Source: Apostichopus japonicus (lineage: Eukaryota; Echinodermata; Holothuroidea; Aspidochirotida; Stichopodidae). Taken from it: a DNA stretch of 64,000 bases. The stretch's first letter is position 1; each line of letters opens with the position of its first letter. The notes below the pieces were generated by a model. It did not search any database. It saw only the letters and a list, made by a program, of their open reading frames with translations, and had not been told where the DNA came from. The stretch is taken from the NCBI RefSeq assembly GCF_037975245.1, contig NC_092578.1:10701321-10765320 (forward strand). Reading direction: 5' to 3'. The position numbers and the translations under genes are program-made. Shown one piece after another: positions 1 through 26,744 of this stretch.

Positions 1-960
1 GGTTTTCAAGAGTTTACCTTTGATGACCCCACATGACCTTTGACCACCACCAAACACAAAAGGCTTCTTTAACTCAATGTGGTACTTCTACACACTAAAT
101 TAAGGTCGGCCCAAGCTTCTAGTATCGCGATATCGTAATTACAAGGTTTTCACAATTTGACCCCTGGTGACCCCAAATGACCTTTGACCTCCACTACAAA
201 CAATAGACTTTTTGTATTCAATGTGGTACTGTACTTCTACACACTAAATATGAAGTCTGCCCATGCCTCCCATATTGAGATATCGTGTTTACAAGGTTTT
301 CACTATTTGGCCCCTGGTGACCCCAAATGACCTTTGTCCTCCTTAAAAAACAATAGGCTTCTTGCACTCAATGTGATACTTCTACACACTAAATATGAAG
401 TCTGCCCATGCCTCCCATATTGAGATATCGTATTTACAAGGTTTTCACAATTTGGCCCCTGGTGACCCCAAATGACCTTTGTCCTCCTTAAAAAAACAAT
501 AGGCTTCTTGCACTCAATGTGATACTTCTACACACTAAATATGAGGTCCTCCCAAGCTTTCCTTCTTGAGATATGGTGTTTACAAGATTTTCACAATTTG
601 ACCCCTGGTGGCACCAAATGACCTTGACCTCCATTAAAAACAAAAGTCTTCTTGTACTCAATGTGGTACTTCTACACATTTAGTATGAAGTTGGTCCAAC
701 CTTCCCTTCTTGAGATATGGTGTTTGCAAGGTTTTCACAATTTGACCCCTGGTGAACGCAAGTGACCTTTGACCTCCACCAAAAATAATAGGCTTCTTGT
801 ACCTAATGTGGTACTTCTACACATTTAATATAAAATTGGTGGGACCTTCCCTTCTTGAGATATTGTGTCTACAAGGTTTTCACAATTTGACCCATGGTGA
901 CCCCAAATGACCTTTGACCTCCACCAAAAACAATAGGCTCCTCCTATGCCTAATGTCCAA
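1..960. repeat. DR1-motif interspersed repeat, about 6.5 units of ~150 bp
   Basis: Units run: tttgacccctggtgacccc, aaatgacctttgacctcc, caaaaacaataggcttctt, tcaatgtggtacttctacac, then a cttgagatatcgtgtttaca segment. The array starts before the window. Perfect TGACCTTTGACCT occurs at 178, 763 and 908; other units have one or two changes. Related copies are at 22.6, 26.7 and 51.4 kb. Confidence 0.9.
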
Positions 961-2024
961 TGTTAGTTACAATAAAATAAATTCCCTTCAGCTTTTGCTT
1001 CAATACTAGTAAAACTTTACCATTCTTTAAAATCCTGATGTTGGGATGTGAGTCATAGCATTAGCACCTGCAGTAGCTAGTTACAGTAATAAAGTGCTCC
1101 TGTCATTAGACTCTGGCGGGTCTGTGTTCATGCAGAAGTGAATAGATCTAGTAACTGGAAATATCAGGTCACTTCATTGCAGAAGCTTTCACACTACAAT
1201 ATTGATTGCCCTTGAGGGGTCAGAATCCTCCCAGAAGGGACATCACGATTACAGGGTCTGATTCCAAGTACACTAGTGTCCACACTACCTACCACTACCA
1301 TCTTAATCGCCCTTGCGGGTCAGATGCTCCTTGCATTCTCAAATGTGAACAGGGCTTTATGTGCCCATCTTTACAGTAGCAAAATCTGTTACATACAGTA
1401 ATGTTCCAGACGCTCCTGCAATTCTAAACTATTAAGGCAAAAATGCAACAGAATTTGTCTCTCAAATGATTTTAACAGAAAACTGGAACATTCAGTGGTT
1501 CCGATGCCCAAACAAATTCATAGTGTGGTAAGCCATACATGTTAATAGTCACAAACTTTTGCACACAAAAATGAAGAGTATTTTCTATTGACTAATGAGG
1601 CAACATATAAACGAAGGTACCAGCAATCAGTTATCATGTTGACAAAGTCTGTTTATTGATACAGTATAGTATAACCAAAAGCCAGTTGGTTTTGTGATTC
1701 CTTGTCACATAATGTGCTCAAATTCAAAATCACAATCTGACTAATGTACAGCAAGTGAGTTAAATTGTCCAGGAGTTAAATATGAACCAGAAAATAGAGA
1801 TTTCCACCTGTTATTTGTAACACCCTCATGTGGGTATCAACCTATTCATTCACTGGTAAGGATTTTACAGTATAGACTTTTTATTCCATAATATTTCAAT
1901 ACCTAGAAAGAACAGTCTTCTTATGTGAAATGTTGACACAAAGATGTATGAATAAAAGAACATTTTCTTTTACAATGTTTGAGCTAGCAAATCACCATCC
2001 CTTTAATAAATGTGTGTGGATTGG
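961..2024. other. Non-coding sequence, no gene seen
   Basis: AT-rich sequence. A shared leader module of the DR1 repeat family is recognisable around 1675-1730 (aagccagttgg, then ttgtgattccttgtcacat) without the tandem units. No conserved exon was found on either strand. Confidence 0.5.
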
Positions 2025-2087
2025 TCATGATTTTCTGGCGTTAATAATCCAACCCAAGTCTTGGAGGGTTGAGATGGTCTTGTCCAC
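2025..2087 (-). CDS. FBXL4: Candidate FBXL4 alternative terminal exon
   Basis: After a good acceptor (ctttattttag) the frame continues in phase 0 from the F-box exon: VDKTISTLQDLGWIINARKS, then TGA. The first residues loosely resemble human LDDTSLEFLQ, and an ATTAAA lies about 20 bp downstream on the minus strand. If used, it would end the protein at 296 residues with no LRRs. It could equally be chance. Confidence 0.3.
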   Translation of the reverse strand: MDKTISTLQDLGWIINARKS

Positions 2088-2877
2088 CTAAAATAAAGAA
2101 ATTACATATTACTTTTCTCTGAAACTTTGTAGATGTTTATTGAAGTTCTTACTTTGTTAATTCTGCTGCAAACTTTTTGTTGTTCCCAAAGGCACACCAT
2201 GAAACTGAAAGCTTTTGGATTTGTGATACCCTAGCTGTTAGACGTAAACTCTCCAGGAGCTGGCTGGTAACCTTCAAAAGGACCAAAATTAACATCATGT
2301 CAGTACACAGGCATGATATTAGATGTATGTTTTCTATATCTTCAAACTGGTGTGGGCTTCAAATGCCACAGGCAATCTATGGTTCAATAATACTATACCA
2401 AAACTTGAAACACCTACACCAGGGATTCAGGATTTTTGAATGGAGGGTGTGTGGCTTTCATAAGGTGGTTGAAGCCCACTCCAGTGAAGAGGGCACTAGG
2501 GGGCCTTCCCCAGAAGAAAAATATAATTTTAGATGTGAAAGGATGCATTATGAGGAATATTTAGGCTATGAACTAGGTCTACATGCAAGCTTGTGCTAAT
2601 AACTAAGTGTAATATTATGTGTGGTGTTGAAAAGTTACTGCAAATTTCAGGTATCCTTCAATAAATGTGACAATTTAAAAAAAACTATGTGAACTGATTG
2701 ACAAATTATTTAAAGGTCTAACACTTCTGTATGGCTCATCTGGATGGAATCCATTTCTTCAATAACTACTGGATTCCCAATTCAAGCTGATAATTACTTG
2801 CCCAGACTATTGGCTACTTAGTTAAGTTCAAGGTTTCCAAAATGAGGGCATGATTGAATAAAATTTCAATGGCTTAC
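2088..2877. other. Probable FBXL4 intron or 3' flank
   Basis: No domain was recognised. A plus-strand reading frame at 2177-2599 (140 codons) has no familiar motif and looks like chance. Any true FBXL4 exon here would have to start in phase 0, and only 2025-2087 offers a fair candidate. Confidence 0.4.
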
Positions 2878-18035
<15,158 letters not shown>

Positions 18036-19713
18036 CTACAATGATTATTGGAAAAGAAAGAGAAAATATTCAAGCTGTCATTGGTTGCCAGTCCTTTCTA
18101 ATTTCCAGTTGAAATGAATTATTCATAGACATTGAACTTTTAAGATGATAATGAAATCAACTAATAGGTCTATAAACTGGCTATAGGGATGGCAGAAGTT
18201 GATAGTTTCAACTGCAAATTTTGCAAATCAATTGCAAAATTCTGGACCACAACAGAATGCAGAGTTAAAAAAATAACTATAAGATTTATTGAAGTTTGAC
18301 AAATTTGATGACATTATTTGAACTGCCAGGATGCGCTAAGTCATCAAGGCGAATTGTAAAGGTTGTAGTAATACTTTACATTTCACAAATCATTTACCCA
18401 CAGAGGAAGATAGCAATCCACCAAAAACCTTAAATGTGTAAAAAATACTTGAACATTGTCAACTAAAAATCCATTCCAAATGAAACACATTTCAACTAGA
18501 AAGCCAAATGGCCTTGTGATTCCCTGCCACAATTCACATGTTAAATGTCACACTGCAGACAAGATTTGATCACTGCTGATCAGCAAGTTTCTTGTACTCA
18601 TATGACCCTGTTTACAAGGTTTTCGTACTTTCTCTTTACAATCAACTTTGACTGTCAATTTCTTCCTGTTTATTGACTTAGCACTTTACAAAACTACCAG
18701 GAATTGATAAATACAGGATTATACAAAGGAGAAAGAAAAAACAATTACCTATATACAAGCTAAAATTAAAATAATAAGTTGATCTATACTCTAACAATAC
18801 GGTTACATAATTGTACTTCTCCGTTTACCATTTCACAGAACGACGAACCATGAATCCAAGTTCAAGAACCATGAATCCAACTTTGACTGTTAAACAAAAT
18901 CATAGGATGCTGCTGGTACTGTACTCATTAAGATGGATATGCATACTGTACTTAGTTTGAAGTTCATGTAAGGGACTTCCATGGTCATTTTCCTTCACCA
19001 TGAAATTCTCTGACTGAACATTTGCAGTACATAACATTGATTGAACAGTGGAATAACTTTGTTAATAAGTAAATAACATCTCAGTTCAAAACATATGAGT
19101 CATGGGACACATAGGAAATAACTACTTTTTATCTTTCAATAAGGAGCTCCTTTATGATCATCACAGAAGGGACAGGTAGTGCTCAAGTGGTCTGTTCATA
19201 TTTTTATATATTATCTTAATGTAGCAACAATATAAACAACAATTCAAAATCAAAATTAATTCAATAACACATCGCCATAACACTTTCAACAATTTTCTTA
19301 GTAGAGACAACAGTACTATAAAACTATGAATCCACTGTTGGCTTGAAAAACTTTAGTTTGTGAACCATCAATCTACTGATGAAAAAACTTATTTTTCAAA
19401 TACAGATGTCATGCCAGGAATATGATAACGTTACCAATCAGATCCTTGACCTTTGCAATATACAAAATTTTAAAGGTGTATTGCTACAAAAAAAGTGCCC
19501 ATAGTGCCAATCTATTTTTGCGACTCTTCATTTGTTCCAACCATTTAAAATGGTGTGAAGACTCACGCAAAAAGAAACGTCTAATGCCGGTAATCTGACC
19601 TAGTTTCAGAAGTGTTAGACACCACCATTGATCCCAGAAAATACACACACAGCTTGCTATGGTCGGTAATTAGACACTAGTGTACAGTCAGTACATACAG
19701 CTGCGGTCAATAC
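18036..19713. other. FBXL4 upstream intron or 5' flank
   Basis: A leader module of the DR1 repeat family at 18490-18570 (ctagaaagccaaatggcct, tgattccctgccac) is the only recognised feature. No conserved exon was found. Confidence 0.5.
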
Positions 19714-19801
19714 CCACAGCACACTGTACAAACGATACAGCGATGGACATCTCAGGTCCAGCTAAAGATGACAAGGTATCACGTTTCATAACTGTCTGCA
19801 T
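19714..19801 (-). CDS. FBXL4: Candidate FBXL4 5' coding exon
   Basis: An ATG at 19801 opens 29 codons ending one base into a codon at a weak GTATTG donor. That phase fits the next FBXL4 exon. The product would begin MQTVMKRDTLSSLAGPEMSI and carry a hydrophobic stretch before the conserved domain, somewhat as in the human N-terminus. There is no direct homology, so this is only a candidate. Confidence 0.25.
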
Positions 19802-22190
19802 TTTGTAGTGACACGAACAAAACGTCACTTGCAAGCAACAGAAAGTTAACTTTTTCAGATGGCCGCACACGGCTTGGGGCGAGTCTTCAAGGCCATTAAT
19901 ATGTATGGTGTGATCTGCTCATGTGTGTGCTCAAGATAATGGACAGTTGCTATATAGGGACTTGACATATAAACTGACGTATTAGCTGTCCCTGGGAATG
20001 CAACAAAACCGTCCCTATTGAATAACGATGTCAATCAAATGTTTGGGTGCTTATGTTATTTCATTTCTCCACTGCACATTTTCAGTTCAGTCATGTGTCT
20101 TGCATTGTAGTCTTGATGACATTCAATCGTTAAAGGGTTTTCAAAACTATCCATATATGGACTTCGTGAATATGTTAGCCAATCTCATACCACAGTACAC
20201 AAAGTTATGGGAAATGAGAAATTACTGTAAGAACAGGAGTTTGGGTTTGGTCAAGTAGCGCTTCACAAATAACAGCCTCGAGCGAGAATCAAAGAACTCT
20301 TCTCGATTTCTATGGCGAGAATATATATCATATATTGCCAAAGTTAGCGATAACATATCGTGTAGGCCTATCATACCCCTCGGTCGGCGTCTGTGGGCTA
20401 GTGTCAGAAGTCGGTGTGGGTTATAGGACTCGTACACCGAGTTATTCCGTACTTCCTACGCCTAGCCACAGTACAATCAATTTAACGTTGCTCATGTAAT
20501 GAACGATAACCTTAATTTTGTCAAGTCAAGAAAACTACAAGAGTGCTAAAACGATCACAACACAATATGTACGTTACTTACACCTATGTAACATTCTTGC
20601 AACTGCTGAATCTTCGCACACTAGAATTTCTCATGTATACAGTTCTGATCTTTTGTTCGTTTTGCGGTATATCATCGGTTTAGTAAAAGTCACGTTCTGT
20701 ACATCAGTTAGAGTATACACTAAGTCGTTACTCATGCGTCAGTCATGGCTTAGTGTTGTGTTTATAAGTTTGAATTTCAGTTTGGTCTACACATAGAGCA
20801 GAATATAAGAACTATATGAATCTACACTACTGTACAGGTAGTCTGTATAATAATATATAGTCAAATCAATATGTTCATGAACCAGGCCTGGCATTCCGCT
20901 GTTTCTTTGCTCTATGATACGGCTCTGTTACAACCCAGAGCCGTATATAGAGATATAAGTAGTAGTAATAGAAGTTGAGTCTCAACTTTGCAGTAGAAAT
21001 GTTACTTCTCTCTGTGAATCAGATATATAAGGCTCTAGAGATACACGGCTATGTTACAACTCAGAGCCGTATCTCTATATACGGCTCTGTTATAACTTAT
21101 ATGAGTGCACCCTCACACCCGCTTTCGCACAACTGTCAAAACCATGTCGATTAAGATACAATGTCCAAGACTGGATAGGTAATGCGCGTACGGAAATCAC
21201 ATACGTCATGCACGTAACACAGATCACACTTTATTTTCAAAAACGAATATTTTCTTCCCTTTTCACTGTCATCAATTCGTTGAAGGCAAGTCTCAAGTAG
21301 AGTATCACGTCTTTGCAGGCAATTTCAAGTCAATTAGGTCAAGTCTCAACTCACAAAATGATGCGACTGAAGTGGACTGTAACCTACTTTGAAAGGCTCA
21401 ACCCTTGATTCTTCCAGGGAGTACCTCACGGTATGTGGTCTGTGTTGCCATCACAGCAAATGTTCTTCATCCTTTTTTTTTTAAACTTTTTTTTTCTATT
21501 TATAGGCCATACCTTTGGATATTTTACTTAGCTGCCAATGTTGTCTGTTTTTAAAATTATAGAAAAATGCAACTTTGTATCAAAATGCAACTTTGTAGTA
21601 GAAATGTTACTTCTCTCTGTGAATCAGTTACTTAAATGTTGAGAAAATAAAATAATTTCAACTGATTGCCGTGATGACATTATGCCATCTTCCGTTGCCA
21701 GATGCATTCACAAAATATCACCAAATTTGCCGGCTTAAAAGTTAACAGCAGTCTGTATTTTGTTGATCATTTCTTGTTGTATTTCAATTATTGATCAACG
21801 TTCTTGTCCGAAACCCGATTTAACCTCACATGGGGTTTCAAAAGATGTAGGCCTATTCCTAAGCTATTAGTGTTATAGGTATTCCCTTTCACAATTTAAT
21901 TGGGTTTCAAATCACTCGTGCAATGATGTACTATATATAGCATGGAACATAATTTCTTTAGTATGTCTGTCACCCACCATACATCCACTGGTTTCAAAGC
22001 ACGGAAGACCAGACCTGCACATATATGGTCTAATAGCGACGGGTGAGTCGCTCAAGACCGCATATGCTATATAGCATACGTCAAAACGATTGTGCAAGAC
22101 CTCTTCAAGGCACCGGGCATATTTCCATCTCCCTCCCCCCCCCCCCCCCCCGTGACTCCTCTTCTCGTAGCTCTCTTCCACCCATTTTTC
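19802..22190. other. Intergenic, probable FBXL4 5' flank, with palindromes
   Basis: Contains ACGGCTCT hairpins (20917-20946 and 21041-21090) and two copies of gtagaaatgttacttctctc (20994 and 21598). C and G runs at about 22130-22150. Plus-strand frames at 20028-20258 and 20518-20796 have no known domain. No promoter motif could be assigned with confidence. Confidence 0.5.
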
Positions 22191-22345
22191 TCCACACCTT
22201 TCTGTCTTTAATCTAATCCTCTTACATCTATCTCTTTGTGTTCACCCTGTTCATTAACCTGTCTGTATGCTGTGCCTATATTTGTCCATGTATATACTTG
22301 TCATTTAGTCTCTGAAGAAGATCCTGCTAGGATCGAAACGTCAAG
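22190..22345 (+). mobile_element. Interspersed element end with hammerhead-like hairpin
   Basis: Shares about 150 bp with 48110-48285 (tctatctctttgtgttcacc, ttaacctgtctgta, cttgtcatttag). It ends in CTGAAGA (22312), hairpin GATCC-TGCTA-GGATC and GAAACGTC. This resembles the hammerhead core known from Penelope-like retroelement ends, but with one extra A before stem II. Confidence 0.5.
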
Positions 22346-22614
22346 TTTGTGAACAATCACCGCACTTGAAAACTTCCCGTAAATAACGCCGGTGCAGATA
22401 GCAAACCATTTTACACAGTTAATTCGCATTGAGATCGCTCATTGATCAAAATCTAGCTAGGCGACAGTTAATTCTCGTAAACGGCGCCTAACAATTTCCC
22501 CAACTTGACTACATCCGTTTTGATTATTTCTACATACGTCCATAGCAAATTTCCAATTGCCAGCAGCCTCCTATTCTTATGAGGCGTAACGCACATGTTA
22601 TCTAATAGGCTGGT

Positions 22615-23170
22615 CGGTGGGAGATACGGTAGATTATAAAACAAGGTTTCCACAATATCCGGCCTCTGGTGACTCCAAATGACATTTGACCTCCACAAAA
22701 AACATTAGGCTTCTTGAACTTAATGTGTCACAACTACATGCTTAATATGAAATTGATCCAAGCTTCCCTTCTTGAGATATCGATATACAAGGTTTCACAA
22801 TTTGACCACTAGTGACCCCAAATGACCTTTGACCTCCACAAAAAACAATAAGCTTCTTGTACTTAATGTGTCACAAATTCAAACTGAGATTGGTCCAAAA
22901 TTCCATTCTTGAGATATCGTGTTTACAAGCTTTTCACAATTTGACACCTGGTGACCCCAAATGACGTTTGACCTAAAAAAAAAACAAGTAGCTTTTCTAC
23001 TCAATGTGTTACTCCTATGCACCAAATATGAGATTGGTCCAAGCTGCCCTGATTGAGATATCGTGCTTACAAAGTTTTCACAGTTTGACCACTGCTGACC
23101 CCAACTGACCTTTGACCTCCACCCAAAAAATAGTCTTCTTGTACTTAATGTTATACATCGTCATATACCC
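22615..23170. repeat. DR1-motif interspersed repeat, about 4 units
   Basis: Tandem ~145-bp units with perfect TGACCTTTGACCT at 22823 and 23106; the other two units have single changes (tgacatttgacct, tgacgtttgacct). Leader-like sequence (gaaccagtaagccaacatgct, first 20 nt compared) recurs downstream at 23449. Confidence 0.9.
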
Positions 23171-23696
23171 TTTCACCACTTCACCCCTCCTGAGGCGCTA
23201 ATTGCCTTACACTTGTCGCAATATCGGAATACGGAAGTCAACAGAAGCTCTCTAGTTTGCCAATTTAAGCAAGGTGCCAGGGAGGACGGTGCTTTGACAA
23301 CTTTTTAATCATGATGTTCGAGAATTTGAATGTGAATACACAAGTGGAAACAGTTTACATCACCGCTTAAGTACTTGCATTGCTATGTTCTATGCTGTAA
23401 CAAATGGTAAACCCAATAATAGGTTAGCAAGACATACTACGCGACGTGAACCAGTAAGCCAACATGCTTAGGGATTCCTAGCCACATTATACATGAGAAC
23501 ATTTAATATATCACTGTAGTCAAGAATTTTAAGTTTTGACCTTCAATGATCCATGACCTTCACAAACAACAATCAATTTCTGTTACTCCGTACGGTCATC
23601 TGGAGTGTGCACAAGTTTGAAATGCATCCTAGCATAGCTTTCTTAGGTAATTGTGATTTCAAGATTTTCATACTTTCAGCACTGTTCATGTCAAAC

Positions 23697-24036
23697 GTAC
23701 GGAAGACTAATGCGGCCATGGCCAAAAAAAACCAAAAAAAAAACCACGGATACATATACAAGACAAAACTTTTACTACGAAACACAAAATTTTACTACGA
23801 AAAACATTTTTACTTCGAAAAACAAAATAAAATTTTTACTACTAAAAAAACAAAATTTTTACTACGAAAAACAAACATTTTTACTACGAAAAACAAATTT
23901 TTACTACGAAAAACAAAATTTTTACTACGAAACACAAAATTTCTACTACGAAAATGTTTTTCGTAGTAAAAATTTTGTCTTGTATATATATCCGTGTTTT
24001 TTTTGTTTTGGCCATGGCCGCATTAGTCTTCCGTAC
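23697..24036. mobile_element. Foldback element with 4-bp AAAC target duplication
   Basis: Arms of about 100 bp start gtacggaagactaatgcggc and end in its reverse complement. Both sides are flanked by AAAC (23693-23696 and 24037-24040). The centre is about seven copies of a ~20-nt unit, tttttactacgaaaaacaaa, itself near-palindromic. No coding capacity. Confidence 0.85.
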
Positions 24037-24206
24037 AAACGACCTGAAAATGTTTCAAAAATTTCACCTCTCCTGACCTCAAGCACGGTTTGACCTCCAA
24101 TAACAGCCATAATTGTCTCTTCCCTTTTAATGTGAGGAATTTACACACTGTTAATGAGATAAAACCTATGGAACGCCAACAGGGGAAAATCAAACAACGT
24201 TTATTA

Positions 24207-24953
24207 CCTCACCTCACCTCACCTATCCCGGAGTCTGGTAGACCGTAGGGGCGCCACAGATGCCCTCCCAACTATTTCTTTCCATTTGTTCCTGTTCTCG
24301 GCCTCTCGAAGGGCATCAGGCAGTTTGAGGCCCGTCCACTCTGGGATGTTGTCCTCCCATCTTTTCCTCTGTCTGCCTCTCCTTCTTCCTCCTGGTACCG
24401 TGCCCTGCAGTATCGTCTTAGCCAGTCCTGTAGATCTTGTGACATGGCCATACCATCTCAATTTGCGTTTCTTCACAATGGTGAGGAGGTCATCGTAGGG
24501 CCCGATAGCCTGGGCAATTCTATTCCTCACTTCTTGATTTGAGATGTGGTCCCTGTAGGATATGTTGAGGAGTCTGCGGAAACATCTCATTTCTACAGCT
24601 TGTATCCTCCTTTCGATGTCTGCTGTCAGGGTCCATGACTCACAGGCGCAGAGGAATATGGAGGTGACAAGGGAGCGCATCAGTCGGATCATCGACCGGA
24701 GGGTGATGTTCCTGTCCTTCCAAATTAGCTTCAGTTTCGTTACTGCTGATGTTGTCTGTGCAATCCTGGAGAGTATTTCTGGCCCTGAACCTTCATCTGT
24801 TACTATTGCTCCCAGGTACTTGAAGCTCTGAACCGTTTCCAGCTTTTCGCCATTGGCCCTGATGTCTACGTTGATACCATCGCTGCTATTGGTCATCAGC
24901 TTGTTTTTTTGTGCCAAAAAAAAAAAAAAACATTGATGACTATATAAATTCAA
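24207..24953 (-). mobile_element. 5'-truncated non-LTR retrotransposon, RTE/L1-like RT C-terminus
   Basis: A 244-codon frame reads FKYLGAIVTDEG, the thumb motif of invertebrate non-LTR reverse transcriptases, then CESWTLTADIERRIQAVEMR, CFRRLLNI, RWYGHVTR and GGRRRGRQRKRWEDNI, the standard C-terminal block. Catalytic motifs are absent. The 3' end carries a ggtga microsatellite tail (24207-24225 on the plus strand). The copy sits inside the left arm of the surrounding inverted-repeat element; its 5' edge is a run of A/T at 24903-24930. Confidence 0.85.
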
Positions 24954-25080
24954 ATGACGACTAAGTGATTTGATGTAATGATGTTATACTAATGTGCAAC
25001 AACAACATACATCTTAACAACAGCTACATAAGAAAATACAACAACGACGCAAAAATATATATGTTTAATACATATTTTTA

Positions 25081-26229
25081 ATTATAGGGAGAATAACACA
25101 ACAACGTACCTCAGACTCAAAAGCTATTAATAGGTCTCATATGTCTGTAGGCTAAATTGTTAGGTTAACCAGAGTAAGCTTAAATAATTTTTTTATTCAT
25201 ACTCAGTCGCTTTGAAGATACTAAGGTATATTGTGAAGGTTTTAAAAAACTTTCGGGATGTCTGGTCACCTTTACTATCGTATAGGTTTACATAACATTT
25301 ACATTTTATAATTTCAACGCACCGCATGCACAGGATAAGCTACACACTACATTAACGAGACGCAGTAATACGGACACCGTTGATGGTAGTGATGAGGGGG
25401 GGGGGGTGGCACATAATCGACCGAGCCGCTCTGGTTTCAACACTGGTCTACTTCCTAAATCAAACAGTTACTGCAAAGTATTTAATAACATTTTACAGCG
25501 CTTTGTTTTGGCACTTTCAGAAGAAAATACGCTCTACCGCTCTCACCCCTTATTCTAATCTCTCTTAGCATAATCATATAGTTATAGTATGCCCATATTT
25601 CTTCTTAAAAGTTGTGCTTTTTGCATATTGATACTGATTAATATTTACATTTGTGTCATCGATAAATATACATTCCCACATCACTGACCCCTTCCCCGTG
25701 TGCAACGACTCTCCCATCCTCCCCAGTGCATAATCCTCCTGGCAGTGCTCCACCTTGCATGCATGTGTGGATCTTATATTTAGTGGGTCTTGGTTTTGCA
25801 GTTGATGGGGTCTTAGTTTTGCAGTTTGGGCATAGTTTTGTAGTTTAATTTGAAGTAGACAAGAGTCGGATCTGGGCTTGAAACAATTACTCTCGCTAGC
25901 CCAAATCAGAGCCGAATACTGAGACGGCTCTGGCCCAAAAAGTAGAAGCGTCATCACTTCGTTGAATGATATTACGTGGTCACATGAATTTATGCCATTG
26001 TGATGAAAAGTTGTTGTTTGAAAATATATCGTCGAAGCGTTCTCCTACGTCGATGTATGTCTTAATTACGTTACGTGAAATAGCGCCGTCATCACCTGTT
26101 GTCAGCTTGATATCAGTGCAGTTACGTAGGCTTCACATGTGTTTATGTTGTTATCATATGCGCTTTACCCTTCATGAAATTAATTAACGATGAATTTACA
26201 AAAAAAACGTTGTCATATTGAAATATTGA
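25081..26229. other. Interior of the inverted-repeat element
   Basis: No known domain on either strand. A 127-codon minus-strand frame (25574-25957) resembles no transposase. A G run lies at 25395-25406. Confidence 0.5.
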
Positions 26230-26744
26230 GATATTAATGTTTATTTTTGCGTCGTTGATATACTATTTTATGTAGCTGTTGTAGACAGTTATGTTGTTGC
26301 ACATAAGTATAACATCATTACATCATATCACTTCGTCGTCTTTTGAATTTATATAGTCATCAATGTAATAAACGTTGTTGTTGTTTATTTTACCCTCATT
26401 GCGATCCATAAAATCCCAGTTTCTCTTTTTCAGTGATCTATTCATGTTTGTCCTTTTATTTATAGATATTGCCTTTCAACATGAAGGCGTACCTTTCACG
26501 GGCAAGTTCCTGTTCCTCCCCAATCTGAAGAAAGTCGGTTTAGTCGCAGTATAAGATATAAAGGCACTAAAATTATACGTGAACTTTGACCAAAGTTACC
26601 AAGCCAACTCCATATATTACAAATATTGAATTACTGAATTGACATGCAGCCATCCCGAATGCTATGGGAATGTTTAGGTTTATCAACCAGAATGCAAAAA
26701 TACATGAGCAGTTTTCTGTATGAATCTGACGTAATGTATAGTGA

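Larger units (their letters stand above)
24166..26409. mobile_element. Large terminal-inverted-repeat element, interrupted by an RTE copy
   Basis: Left arm sequence (24166-24206, then 24931-25080) is the inverted match of 26230-26409. Matching blocks include attgatgactatataaattc, gatgtaatgatgttatac and acgacgcaaaaata. Tips read ctatggaacgcc and its imperfect complement. Arms total about 200 bp. The interior (25081-26229) has no recognisable transposase, so it is non-autonomous. Confidence 0.8.

Noticed and set aside
1-960. CRISPR-like array of regular repeats
   Set aside because: Units are contiguous ~150-bp tandem copies with no unique spacers, in a clearly animal genome.
2177-2599. 140-codon plus-strand frame
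   Set aside because: Low-complexity-free but no recognisable motif or homologue, and antisense to FBXL4 intronic sequence.
20222-20437. Arginine-rich frame that could be an FBXL4 leader with a phase-1 donor
   Set aside because: It begins with GTG, has no in-frame ATG before the donor, and an in-frame stop lies just upstream.
25574-25957. 127-codon frame as a transposase for the inverted-repeat element
   Set aside because: No catalytic motif, too short, and no similarity to a known transposase that I could recognise.
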